A stretch of 64,000 nt of DNA from assembly GCA_023388965.1 (NCBI GenBank), contig JAEWFF010000004.1, forward strand, positions 134,784-198,783, in the 5' to 3' direction. A model generated the notes under the pieces. It was not told the origin of the DNA, did not search any database, and saw nothing but the letters and a program-made list of their open reading frames with translations. The translations under genes were made by a program, and so were the position numbers. The first letter of the stretch is position 1. Each line of letters starts with the position of its first letter. This document shows positions 26,450-34,706 of this stretch, in pieces. This DNA comes from Pseudomonadota bacterium. Lineage in GTDB: Bacteria > Pseudomonadota > Alphaproteobacteria > Rhizobiales > Methylopilaceae.

Positions 26450-28099
26450 TCAAGCCGCGGGCACGCCGGTTGCCAGAAGGCCGCCGATGAGGATCAGGCC
26501 GAGAGCGAGAACGGCGAAGCCGGCTGCGATCTCGATCACGCGCAGGAGGTTTCGGGTCCGGGGCCGCGACGATCCTGCCGCGAGTTTCAGCGCGACGTCC
26601 TTGGCGACGACGGCAAGCGTCGCGATGCAGGCAACGGTGATCGCGGTGCCGAACGCCATGGCGAAGGTTGCGGCTACCCCGGCCCACAAGAGCCCCTGGG
26701 CAAGCGCGAAGACGAGAACGATGAGCGCGCCGGTACAGGGCCGCAGCCCCACCGCGATGACGGCCGCGCCTGCACGGCGCCAGCCGAATTCGCCGTCGAG
26801 GTCCTTCAGGTCGGGCCCATGCCGATGATCGCAGTTCTCGTCATGGACATGGCCGGCGCGCGCCGGAATGAGGCTGCGGCGGAACAGGAGCGCAACACCG
26901 AGCAGGACGACGAGGCCATAGCTCGCCGCCTCCATCCACCACGCGGCCACACCCATGGCCTTCGACGTGGCACCGAGAGCCACGGCAAATGTGCCGACAA
27001 TCGCAACCGCGACAATCGCCTGCACGAAGGCCGCGGCGAAGGAAATGGCGATGCCGCGCCTGAGCGTTTCGCCGGTCGCGAGCAGATAGGAGGAGATGAC
27101 CGCCTTGCCGTGGCCGGGTCCGGCGGCATGGAACACGCCATAGGCGAAACTGAGCGCGGCAAGCAGAAGCCAGCCATGGCCGCCCTCTTTCGTCGCCTTC
27201 ACCGCATCGGACATCTTTGCGTAGAACGCCGCCTGTTTCTGCGCGATCCAGGCAAAGGGCGCCCAGGCGGATGTCGCGCCGAAATTGCCGTCGGGCTGCA
27301 CGATGCCGAACGGACCGAGCGCAGCGTTCGAGGAAGCCGGCGCAGCGGCGCCCAGCGCGTTTCCGGGCATACGCTGCAGGGGATCGGACTGGGCAATGCT
27401 GAGCGCCTGTTCGACACGCGCCAGCGGATCGGGCTCGGGCGGCGGAGGCGGCTTGAGCGATTCGGCGTAGGCGATCGCATCCGCACCGCAGCGCACGGCC
27501 ATCGTATTGGCGAACTGCTTGCCCCAGCCCGCATCGGGATCGAGATTGGCGAAGAAATCCTCGGTGAGTTTTTTCGCTTCTTCCGTGCTGGTGCCCGGAC
27601 CTTCGACATCGATCCGGCAGTCCTCCGCCGCGCCTTCGAGCGAAGCGGGCTGCTCAGTGGCGAGATCGAAGGCAACGAAATAGCTCGGATCGTAGACATC
27701 GAGTTTGAGCGTGCCGGCCGCGGAGGCCGAGGCAACCGGCAGCGTGAAATGAAGCGTCAGCGCCGTGCCGTCATGGTCGAGCCAGTAATCGACCGGCTCG
27801 CTGAACGTGACATCCTTCGCATAGGTGAAGAAGTCGAACTCCCTCAGCGAGGTGACGTTCACTTCCGCCAGATCCTGCAATTCCTCGCGGGAGAGATGGC
27901 CGCTCGAATCCGTATCGAGCCCCTGAGTGGCGAAGGACGAGAACATGTCGTCGAAGCGCCAGGAATGCTTCACCGCGGCGAGCTTGCCGCCGGCATAGAC
28001 AAGCGTGCTCTGCACCGTCACGAAGACATGCGGATGCGCCGCCGCCGGAACGGCGAGCCCGACAAGCACGGCAAATATGAGAAGGCCCCGGCGCAGCAT
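26450..28099 (-). CDS. DUF1007 - nickel/cobalt transporter (NicO/RcnA-like) fusion
   Basis: 549-aa two-part protein. Signal peptide (MLRRGLLIFAVLVGLAVPAAA) then a DUF1007 periplasmic domain opening AHPHVFVTVQ, containing an EF-hand-like loop DTDSSGHLSREE (residues 62-73). After a Pro-rich linker a NicO-type membrane domain follows, with FHAAGPGHGKAVISSYLLA, a His-rich loop HVHDENCDHRHGPD and GLRPCTGALIVLVFALAQG. In many relatives these are two separate genes. Direction (Ni/Co uptake or efflux) cannot be told. ATG 28099; 38 bp after the DUF1045 gene. Confidence 0.82.
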   Translation of the reverse strand: MLRRGLLIFAVLVGLAVPAAAHPHVFVTVQSTLVYAGGKLAAVKHSWRFDDMFSSFATQGLDTDSSGHLSREELQDLAEVNVTSLREFDFFTYAKDVTFSEPVDYWLDHDGTALTLHFTLPVASASAAGTLKLDVYDPSYFVAFDLATEQPASLEGAAEDCRIDVEGPGTSTEEAKKLTEDFFANLDPDAGWGKQFANTMAVRCGADAIAYAESLKPPPPPEPDPLARVEQALSIAQSDPLQRMPGNALGAAAPASSNAALGPFGIVQPDGNFGATSAWAPFAWIAQKQAAFYAKMSDAVKATKEGGHGWLLLAALSFAYGVFHAAGPGHGKAVISSYLLATGETLRRGIAISFAAAFVQAIVAVAIVGTFAVALGATSKAMGVAAWWMEAASYGLVVLLGVALLFRRSLIPARAGHVHDENCDHRHGPDLKDLDGEFGWRRAGAAVIAVGLRPCTGALIVLVFALAQGLLWAGVAATFAMAFGTAITVACIATLAVVAKDVALKLAAGSSRPRTRNLLRVIEIAAGFAVLALGLILIGGLLATGVPAA

Positions 28100-28137
28100 G
28101 AGGCCAGACAGCCGGTGAGTGCGGCTGAAACAAGGCG

Positions 28138-28836
28138 TCACGCCGCCTCTCCCAAAGGCGCGCGCAGGACGAGGCTGAACGGCGCGCCGGGTTCCGGCTC
28201 CCGGAAGACGCATAATGTGCGCACGTCCAGAGCCTCGCCGCTCACCTCGCGGGCAAACGCATCAGCAAGAGCCGCGAACACCGCATCGCGTTTGTCCTCC
28301 GGCAGGGGGCCGGCGAGCGTGAGGTGGAACATGAAATCCTCGAACACATAGGGATAGCCCCAGCGGTCGAGATGCGCGGTCTGCCGCTCCGAAAGGCCGG
28401 ACGCGATACGTTTGGCGCGATCGTCTTCCGTCAGCGGCGCGCGGAAGGAATCGAATTCCGATACACAGGCATTGGCCAGTTCCAGCACGCGCGGTTCGGC
28501 ATAGGCCGGCGTGAGGAAGACGAAGCGGCCGGAGAGCTCCGGCACCAGCGGAATGTCATGTATGGCCGGACGGGCGGCAGCGAACCGGCGGACTGCGGCA
28601 AACAGATCCTCCTCGGTCGCGCCTTCGTGAAGCGTGAACGGCGCCTTCAAGGTCGCGTGGAAACCGTAGCGACGCGGGGATGCGGTGAAGGCCGTCCATT
28701 CTTCCGGCGAAAATTGCGGCGGCACTTTCCGCGCCACCTCTTCGCCGGTTTCGGCGTCGCGGCCGAGCACGAGATTGCCGAATTGCCAGAGGCGGGTGCC
28801 GCGCTCGGGCGCCGCGTAAATCGCATAGCGCGGCAT
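28138..28836 (-). CDS. DUF1045 family protein, 2H-phosphoesterase-like, phosphonate-associated
   Basis: 232-aa protein. Two H-x-T/S-like motifs, GFHATLKAPF and FMFHLTLAGPL, place it near the 2H phosphoesterase fold, and the opening MPRYAIYAAPERGTRLWQFGNLVLGRD is typical of DUF1045. Family members sit in C-P lyase clusters and are thought to act on cyclic phosphate intermediates, though a role is not established to my knowledge. The ATG is 28836, 4 bp after the phnM stop, so the two are an operon. The frame is open to 29151 but that part is antisense noise inside phnM. Confidence 0.82.
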   Translation of the reverse strand: MPRYAIYAAPERGTRLWQFGNLVLGRDAETGEEVARKVPPQFSPEEWTAFTASPRRYGFHATLKAPFTLHEGATEEDLFAAVRRFAAARPAIHDIPLVPELSGRFVFLTPAYAEPRVLELANACVSEFDSFRAPLTEDDRAKRIASGLSERQTAHLDRWGYPYVFEDFMFHLTLAGPLPEDKRDAVFAALADAFAREVSGEALDVRTLCVFREPEPGAPFSLVLRAPLGEAA

Positions 28837-28840
28837 CGGC

Positions 28841-29977
28841 TCAGAATACCCTTTGCCCGGCGGCGATGACCGCGCGCACGACGGGCGTGCCATCGATAAT
28901 GTTGAAGCGCACCAGATCGGCGCGCAGGCCCGGCGCGAGGCGGCCGCGATCGGACAGGCCGAGCATGTCGGCCGCACGCCATGTGACGAGGCCGACCGCC
29001 TCGTGCAGCGGCATGGTCTTGCTCGCGAGAACATTGACCGCCTGCAGCAGGCTGGCCGGCACATAATCGGACGACAGGACGTCGAGCAGCCCCTGCGCCG
29101 CAAGTTCGACGACCGAGACGCCGCCGGAATGCGAGCCGCCGCGCACGACATTGGGCGCGCCGCCGACAGTTTTCATGCCGCAATCGCGTGCGGCACGGGC
29201 GGCCTCCAGAGTGGTCGGGAATTCGGAAATCGTGCAGCCGGCGCGATGAGCCTCGGCGACGTGCTCTATCGTCGTGTCATCATGGCTCGCAAGCGGAACG
29301 CCCCGCTCGCGGAAGAAGGCGACGGCCCTCTCGAAATTCGCCTTGGCCGCCGACGTTCCGCGATCGATCTCGGCGGCGATAATGCGGTCGATCTCCGCAT
29401 CGGTGCGGCCCTCGCCGGCCACGAAGCGGCGATAATGCGCGACATCGCGCCATTGGCGCTGGCCCGGCGTGTGGTCCATCAGGCTGGCGAGCGCGGCATT
29501 GTCGGCGACGCAGCTCTGTTCGAGCCGCGCCATCATTCCGGCATCGGTGGTTTCGCAGCGCAGATGCAGGCGATGATCAGCGCGGAACAGGCCCTTGGCC
29601 ATGCCATGGTTCACCGCATCCACCATGGGCTTCATGATCTTCGGCCGGTAATCCTTGCCGTCGTCATAGCCGCCGACGCAGATCGCGTCATAGACGGTGG
29701 TGATGCCGGACGCGACGATCTGGGCGTCATGGGCCAGCGCGGAGGCGAGGCCGTCGGGCCAGAACGCGCCCGGACGCGGCATGAAATGGCGCTCGAGATT
29801 GTCGGTGTGGCACTCGATGAGGCCGGGCGCGACGAAATCGCCCCCGGCATCCTCGGCACCGGGAGCGCGGCTCGCGCCGGGCTGGATATCCGCGAGTCCG
29901 TCCGGCCCGTAGACCAGAGTGCCACGCACGACGCCCTGCCCGGTGACGAGCTGCGCATTTGTCAGGATGACCGCCAT
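28841..29977 (-). CDS. phnM: Ribose 1-methylphosphonate 5-triphosphate diphosphatase PhnM
   Basis: 378-aa amidohydrolase-superfamily enzyme that releases pyrophosphate from alpha-D-ribose 1-methylphosphonate 5-triphosphate in the C-P lyase pathway. Visible: PGLIECHTDNLERHFMPRPG (metal-binding and specificity segment), VASGITTVYDAICVGGYDDG, PLASHDDTTIEHV and SSDYVPASLLQAV, all diagnostic of PhnM. No phnGHIJKL genes are in the window; only DUF1045 accompanies it. ATG 29977 opens the coding region with a REP hairpin 44 bp upstream. Confidence 0.9.
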   Translation of the reverse strand: MAVILTNAQLVTGQGVVRGTLVYGPDGLADIQPGASRAPGAEDAGGDFVAPGLIECHTDNLERHFMPRPGAFWPDGLASALAHDAQIVASGITTVYDAICVGGYDDGKDYRPKIMKPMVDAVNHGMAKGLFRADHRLHLRCETTDAGMMARLEQSCVADNAALASLMDHTPGQRQWRDVAHYRRFVAGEGRTDAEIDRIIAAEIDRGTSAAKANFERAVAFFRERGVPLASHDDTTIEHVAEAHRAGCTISEFPTTLEAARAARDCGMKTVGGAPNVVRGGSHSGGVSVVELAAQGLLDVLSSDYVPASLLQAVNVLASKTMPLHEAVGLVTWRAADMLGLSDRGRLAPGLRADLVRFNIIDGTPVVRAVIAAGQRVF

Positions 29978-30020
29978 CGGCGGCTTTATACGGGTTTTGC
30001 GGGATGGGGACAGCCTCCCT

Positions 30021-30057
30021 CATCCTGAGGAGGCGCGAAGCGCCGTCTCGAAGGATG
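30021..30057. repeat. REP-like hairpin (CATCCTGAGGAG type)
   Basis: Outer arms CATCCT/AGGATG and inner arms GGCGC/GCGCC around GAA. This matches a short palindrome I recall as frequent between genes in Bradyrhizobium-like genomes. It is a single copy in this window and distinct from families 1 and 2. Confidence 0.7.
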
Positions 30058-30214
30058 CGGGCAAAACGAACCGCGCAGCACCCGTTTGACGCGCAAACCT
30101 GCCCACAAGATGTAGCCCTCAAAAATCGGGCCATCCACCGGTTACGCACAGTGCCTCTATCGCCTGCAATCCGAGGCAAATCCCCGCAATTAACAGAAGC
30201 GGGAGATGAGGCCG

Positions 30215-30229
30215 TTAACCTCTCGTTAA
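30215..30229. promoter_or_regulatory. Candidate CtrA-binding box upstream of nrdA
   Basis: TTAA-CCTCTCG-TTAA is an exact TTAA-N7-TTAA, the core of the alphaproteobacterial CtrA consensus. It lies 10 bp upstream of a NrdR-like box in the nrdA promoter region and would tie RNR expression to the cell cycle. Confidence 0.45.
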
Positions 30230-30239
30230 TATCTTCAAC

Positions 30240-30255
30240 ACACTATATATAGACG
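30240..30255. promoter_or_regulatory. Candidate NrdR box 1
   Basis: ACACTATATATAGACG contains the palindrome CTATATATAG and fits the ACAC-W-ATATAT-W-GTGT type consensus in its left half and centre. It lies upstream of an RNR operon, as expected for NrdR. Confidence 0.5.
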
Positions 30256-30430
30256 ATGGATCGCACATGGACCGCAATTTGTTGTCTTTTTGTGACAGGC
30301 GGTCCCCGATCCACAGGTGCGCTGTGAGGATCGTCAAAACGGGGTTTCGACTCAGGGCGCAATGGCTGAATCTAAGAGTGGGTAAGCGGTGCGTCCGCCG
30401 GGGCAGCGGGCCTGTGGGCCCGCAACGAAA

Positions 30431-30446
30431 TCACTATATATGGGGT
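30431..30446. promoter_or_regulatory. Candidate NrdR box 2
   Basis: TCACTATATATGGGGT repeats the CACTATATAT core of box 1, 191 bp downstream and only 8 bp before the nrdA ATG. The right half is degenerate and the spacing is wider than the usual three turns. Confidence 0.35.
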
Positions 30447-30453
30447 CTTACAG

Positions 30454-33339
30454 ATGGGCATTAATGTCGAGGTCGACCATGACGGTCAGGAGCGTGTTCC
30501 GGTGTCGGTGAGCCCGAGTGCCCAGCCTCAGATTACGGCCGAACCCGGCTATCAGGTCATCCGGCGCAACGGCTCGGTGACGCCGTTTGACCTTGGCAAG
30601 ATCAAGGTCGCGGTGCGCAAGGCGTTCCTCGCCGTCGAGGGATCGGCGGCGGCGGCCTCGGCGCGCGTGCACGACGCGGTCGACGAGGTCGCGGCCGGTG
30701 TCTGGCAGGGCCTGACGCGGCGCGGCGGCGAAGGCCGCACCTTCCATATCGAAGACATCCAGGACCAGGTCGAACTCGCTCTGATGCGCGGCGAGCACCA
30801 CAAGGTGGCGCGCGCCTATGTTCTTTATCGCGAGGAGCGCGCCCGTCAGCGCCGCGAGGAACAGGCCGCCAAAAACGAGGCCGAAGCTGCGCCGAAGCTG
30901 AAGGTGAAAGGCCTCGACGGCACGCTGAAGCCGCTTGACGAAAAGCGCCTGCAGAACCTCGTCAAGGAAGCGGTCGCGGGCCTCGAAGGCACGAGCGCCG
31001 AGCCGGTTCTCGCCGAGACCCGCCGCAATCTTTACGACGGCATCACGCAGGACGAACTGGCGCTCGCGAGCATCATGGCGGCGCGCACCCTCGTCGAGCA
31101 GGAGCCGAATTATGCGTACGTCTCCGCGCGCCTTCTGCTCGACAAGCTGCGCCGCGAAGCCCTGACCTTCGTCCATGGCCGCGAGACGCAGGCCACGCAG
31201 AAGGACATGGAGAAGGGTTATGCGATCTATTTCGAAGCCTATGTGAAGAAGGGCGTCGAGCACGATCTGCTCGACAAGGAATTGCTGCTGTTCGACGTCA
31301 AGAAGCTCGCCGCCGCGCTGAAGCCGGAACGCGATCATCTATTCCAGTTCCTCGGCCTGCAGACCCTCTACGACCGCTATTTCCTGCATTCCGACGGCAC
31401 GCGGTTCGAACTGCCTCAGGCCTTCTTCATGCGCGTCGCGATGGGCCTCGCCGTCCGCGAAATACAGCGTGAGGACAAGGCGATCGAGTTCTACAATTTG
31501 ATCTCCTCGTTCGACTTCATGTGCTCGACGCCGACGCTCTTCAATTCGGGCACGCCGCGTCCGCAGCTCTCCTCCTGCTTCCTGACCACGGTGCCGGACG
31601 ATCTCGACGGCATCTTCAAGTCGATCAAGGACAATGCCCTGCTCGCCAAATATTCCGGCGGCCTCGGCAATGACTGGACGCGCGTGCGCGGCCTCGGCGC
31701 CCATATCAAGGGCACGAACGGGGAAAGCCAGGGCGTGGTGCCGTTCCTGAAAGTCGCGAACGACACCGCGATTGCGGTGAACCAGGGCGGCAAGCGCAAG
31801 GGCGCCGTCTGTGCGTACCTTGAAACCTGGCACATCGACATGGAGGAATTCCTCGATCTGCGCAAGAACACCGGCGACGACCGCCGCCGTACGCACGACA
31901 TGAACACCGCAAACTGGGTTCCGGATCTGTTCATGCAGCGCGTGGACGAGGACGGCCAGTGGACCCTGTTCTCGCCGGACGAGACGCCGGACCTGCACGA
32001 TCTGACCGGCAAGGCCTTCGCCGAGCGCTATGCCTATTACGAGGACAAGGCCGGACGCGGCGAGATGCGCGTGCACAAGGAAGTGCGCGCGCAGGATCTG
32101 TGGCGCAAAATGCTGACCATGCTGTTCGAGACGGGCCATCCGTGGATCACGTTCAAGGACCCGTGCAATCTGCGCTCGCCGCAGCAGCATATCGGCGTCG
32201 TGCATTCCTCCAATCTGTGCACCGAGATCACGCTCAACACCTCCGACACGGAAGTCGCGGTCTGCAATCTCGGCTCGGTCAACCTTGCCAATCACATTCA
32301 TGACGGCAAGCTCGACTACGCCCAGCTCGAGCGTACGGTCAAGACCGCGATGCGCATGCTCGACAATGTGATCGACGTGAATTTCTACACGATCCCGGAA
32401 GCGCGCAATTCCAACCTGCAGCACCGCCCGGTCGGCCTCGGCCTGATGGGCTTCCAGGACGCGCTGAACATCATGCGCATGCCCTACGCTTCCGACGCGG
32501 CGGTGGATTTCGCCGACGAGAGCATGGAGGCGATCTCCTATCACGCGATCTCCGCCTCGGTGGACCTTGCCGCCGAGCGCGGCCGCTATCCGAGCTTCGA
32601 GGGCTCGCTGTGGTCGCGGGGCATTCTGCCGCTCGACAGCATCCGCATCGTCGATGATGCGCGCGGCGCCGAGGTCAATGTCGACCGCTCGTCGCGGCTC
32701 GATTGGGAGGCGCTGCGCAAGCGCGTACAGACGACCGGCATGCGCAATTCCAACACGATGGCGATCGCGCCGACCGCGACGATCTCGAACATCTGCGGTG
32801 TCATGCAGTCGATCGAGCCCGCCTACCAGAACCTGTTCGTCAAATCGAACATGTCGGGCGATTTCACCGTCGTGAACGAGCATCTCGTGCGTGACCTTAA
32901 GGCGCGCGGCCTGTGGGACGAGGTGATGGTGTCGGATCTCAAATATTTCGACGGTTCGGTCGGTGCCATCGACCGCATCCCCGACGATCTGAAGGCGATC
33001 TACGCGACCGCGTTCGAGATCGATTCGTCCTGGCTGATCGAGGCGGCGGCGCGCCGCCAGAAATGGATCGACCAGGCGCAGTCGCTGAACCTCTACATCG
33101 CCAATCCCAACGGCAAGAAGCTCGATCAGCTTTACCGTCTGGCGTGGAAGCGCGGCCTGAAGACGACCTATTATCTGCGCTCGCGCTCGGCGACGCATGT
33201 CGAGAAATCGACGCTTAAGGGCACCGATGGCAAGCTGAACGCGGTTTCCGCCACCGTGACGGCGGCCCCGGCGGCCGAATTCATCGAAATCGGCAAGGCC
33301 TGCTCGATCGAAGACCCCGAATGCGAAGCCTGTCAGTGA
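30454..33339 (+). CDS. nrdA: Ribonucleoside-diphosphate reductase alpha subunit (class Ic partner)
   Basis: 961-aa catalytic subunit reducing NDPs to dNDPs. An N-terminal ATP-cone (about residues 28-125, RNGSVTPFDLGKIKVAVRKA) is followed by a second cone-like region (about 145-245). Catalytic residues: C375 (SSCFLTT) and C604 (AVCNLGS) as the redox pair, N587, C589 and E591 in SSNLCTEI, and the C-terminal relay pair C957/C960 (PECEACQ). The size above E. coli NrdA (about 760 aa) comes from the extra N-terminal domains, as in Chlamydia-type enzymes. Start ATG 30454. nrdB follows after 54 bp. Regulation by NrdR and CtrA is suggested by upstream boxes. Confidence 0.95.
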   Translation: MGINVEVDHDGQERVPVSVSPSAQPQITAEPGYQVIRRNGSVTPFDLGKIKVAVRKAFLAVEGSAAAASARVHDAVDEVAAGVWQGLTRRGGEGRTFHIEDIQDQVELALMRGEHHKVARAYVLYREERARQRREEQAAKNEAEAAPKLKVKGLDGTLKPLDEKRLQNLVKEAVAGLEGTSAEPVLAETRRNLYDGITQDELALASIMAARTLVEQEPNYAYVSARLLLDKLRREALTFVHGRETQATQKDMEKGYAIYFEAYVKKGVEHDLLDKELLLFDVKKLAAALKPERDHLFQFLGLQTLYDRYFLHSDGTRFELPQAFFMRVAMGLAVREIQREDKAIEFYNLISSFDFMCSTPTLFNSGTPRPQLSSCFLTTVPDDLDGIFKSIKDNALLAKYSGGLGNDWTRVRGLGAHIKGTNGESQGVVPFLKVANDTAIAVNQGGKRKGAVCAYLETWHIDMEEFLDLRKNTGDDRRRTHDMNTANWVPDLFMQRVDEDGQWTLFSPDETPDLHDLTGKAFAERYAYYEDKAGRGEMRVHKEVRAQDLWRKMLTMLFETGHPWITFKDPCNLRSPQQHIGVVHSSNLCTEITLNTSDTEVAVCNLGSVNLANHIHDGKLDYAQLERTVKTAMRMLDNVIDVNFYTIPEARNSNLQHRPVGLGLMGFQDALNIMRMPYASDAAVDFADESMEAISYHAISASVDLAAERGRYPSFEGSLWSRGILPLDSIRIVDDARGAEVNVDRSSRLDWEALRKRVQTTGMRNSNTMAIAPTATISNICGVMQSIEPAYQNLFVKSNMSGDFTVVNEHLVRDLKARGLWDEVMVSDLKYFDGSVGAIDRIPDDLKAIYATAFEIDSSWLIEAAARRQKWIDQAQSLNLYIANPNGKKLDQLYRLAWKRGLKTTYYLRSRSATHVEKSTLKGTDGKLNAVSATVTAAPAAEFIEIGKACSIEDPECEACQ

Positions 33340-33393
33340 TTGGCCGATCACTGACAGCGGTACGGACACGATGATTTAGGAGATAGAGAGAAA

Positions 33394-34533
33394 ATGCTTG
33401 ATTGGTCCGAAACCACGCCGAACAGCGACCCGAAAAAGGCGGTTCATCCCGCCTTCGACAAGAAGGGAGAACCCGCCGTGGATCCGACCGGCCTCGGTGA
33501 GATCGAGCGCGGCGCCGCCCGCGTCTCGGTCGACGACAAGGCGATGATCAATTGCCGCGCCGACGTGAACCAGCTCCTGCCACTGAAATACAAATGGGCG
33601 TGGGAGAAATATCTCGCCGGCTGCAACAATCACTGGATGCCGACGGAAGTGTCCATGCAGGCCGATATCGCGCTCTGGAAATCGCGCGACGGCCTGACGG
33701 ACGACGAGCGCCACGCGATCAAGCGCAATCTCGGCTTCTTCGCGGCCTCCGAATCCCTCGTCGCCAACAATATCGTGCTGGCGATCTACCGCCACCTGAC
33801 CAACCCGGAATGCCGCCAGTATCTGCTGCGTCAGGCTTTCGAGGAGGCGGTGCACACGCACACCTTCCAGTACATCGTGGAATCGCTCGGCCTCGACGAG
33901 GGCGAACTGTTCAACATGTACCGCGAAGTGCCAAGCATCACCGACAAGGCGGCCTGGGCGCTGAAGCACACCAAGAATCTGGACGACGCCAACTTCAAGA
34001 CCGGCACGCTGGAAGCCGATCAGGACTTCCTGCGCGATCTCGTGGCGTTCTACGTTGTGTTCGAGGGCATGTGGTTCTACACCGGCTTCGCGCAGATCCT
34101 GTCGCTCGGGCGCCGCAACAAGATGGTCGGCATCGCCGAGCAGTATCAGTACATATTGCGCGACGAGAGCATCCATCTGAACTTCGGCATCGACGTCATC
34201 AACCAGATCAAGATCGAAAACCCGCACCTCTGGACGAAGGCGTTCCAGGAAGAGGTGCGCGGCATGCTGAAGGAAGCGGCGGAACTCGAAGCCTCCTATG
34301 GCCGCGACACGATGCCGAACGGCTTCCTCGGCCTCAACGCCCAGCTCTGCGAGCAGTACATGCACTTCATCGCCAACCGGCGCTGCGCGCAGATCGGCCT
34401 TGCGCCGGTCTTCCCGGAAACGGAAAACCCGTTCCCGTGGATGTCGGAAGTTATGGACCTCAAGAAGGAGAAGAACTTCTTCGAGACGCGCGTGATCGAA
34501 TACCAGAACGGCGGCGCGCTGAGCTGGGAGTGA
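33394..34533 (+). CDS. nrdB: Ribonucleoside-diphosphate reductase beta subunit, predicted subclass Ic (Phe at radical site)
   Basis: 379-aa R2 subunit. Metal ligands by alignment to E. coli R2: E120 (for D84, in AASESLVANN), E151 and H154 (EEAVHTHTF), E224 (VFEGMW), E258 and H261 (DESIHLNF). The position of the radical Tyr122 is F158 (codon TTC at 33865-33867). Phe there, with Glu replacing Asp84, is the hallmark of subclass Ic, known from Chlamydia trachomatis, which uses a Mn(IV)/Fe(III) cofactor instead of a tyrosyl radical. The C-terminal Tyr370 would serve radical transfer to NrdA. RBS GGAG lies upstream of ATG 33394; a terminator follows. Confidence 0.93.
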   Translation: MLDWSETTPNSDPKKAVHPAFDKKGEPAVDPTGLGEIERGAARVSVDDKAMINCRADVNQLLPLKYKWAWEKYLAGCNNHWMPTEVSMQADIALWKSRDGLTDDERHAIKRNLGFFAASESLVANNIVLAIYRHLTNPECRQYLLRQAFEEAVHTHTFQYIVESLGLDEGELFNMYREVPSITDKAAWALKHTKNLDDANFKTGTLEADQDFLRDLVAFYVVFEGMWFYTGFAQILSLGRRNKMVGIAEQYQYILRDESIHLNFGIDVINQIKIENPHLWTKAFQEEVRGMLKEAAELEASYGRDTMPNGFLGLNAQLCEQYMHFIANRRCAQIGLAPVFPETENPFPWMSEVMDLKKEKNFFETRVIEYQNGGALSWE

Positions 34534-34569
34534 AACTGCCGCGCTTTCGGCACGAAAAATCATCAAGCA

Positions 34570-34600
34570 AAAGGGCCCGGTCGAAAAACCGGGCTCTTTT
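34570..34600 (+). terminator. Intrinsic terminator of nrdAB
   Basis: AAAAGGGCCCGGT / ACCGGGCTCTTTT stem (one mismatch) with a short A-rich loop and terminal T-run, 36 nt after the nrdB stop. Confidence 0.9.
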
Positions 34601-34706
34601 CATATCCCGGCCCTCTCATCGCCTTGATTGGCTGGCATCCACCGGGCCGATCCGATTTTCCCGCACTCGAGGCTGGCTCCGCCCGCGCGGCGCCCGATCC
34701 GCGTTC

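Larger units (their letters stand above)
29978..30453. other. Divergent intergenic region phnM / nrdA
   Basis: 476 bp. The phnM side holds a REP hairpin (30021-30057). The nrdA side is AT-rich (30185-30300) and holds a CtrA-like box and a NrdR-like box, with a second NrdR-like box just before nrdA. Between them two GC hairpins (GCGG/CCGC near 30387-30400 and GCGGGCC/GGCCCGC near 30406-30423) could shape the nrd leader. No coding potential is seen. Confidence 0.6.

Noticed and set aside
31339..33369. 676-codon minus-strand frame opposite nrdA
   Set aside because: Low-complexity His/Arg/Glu/Asp sequence without domains; nrdA is clearly the coding strand.
33552..34706. Long N-terminal extension of the DUF900 hydrolase (762-codon frame)
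   Set aside because: The upstream part overlaps nrdB in another frame; the lipoprotein signal peptide begins at 34707.
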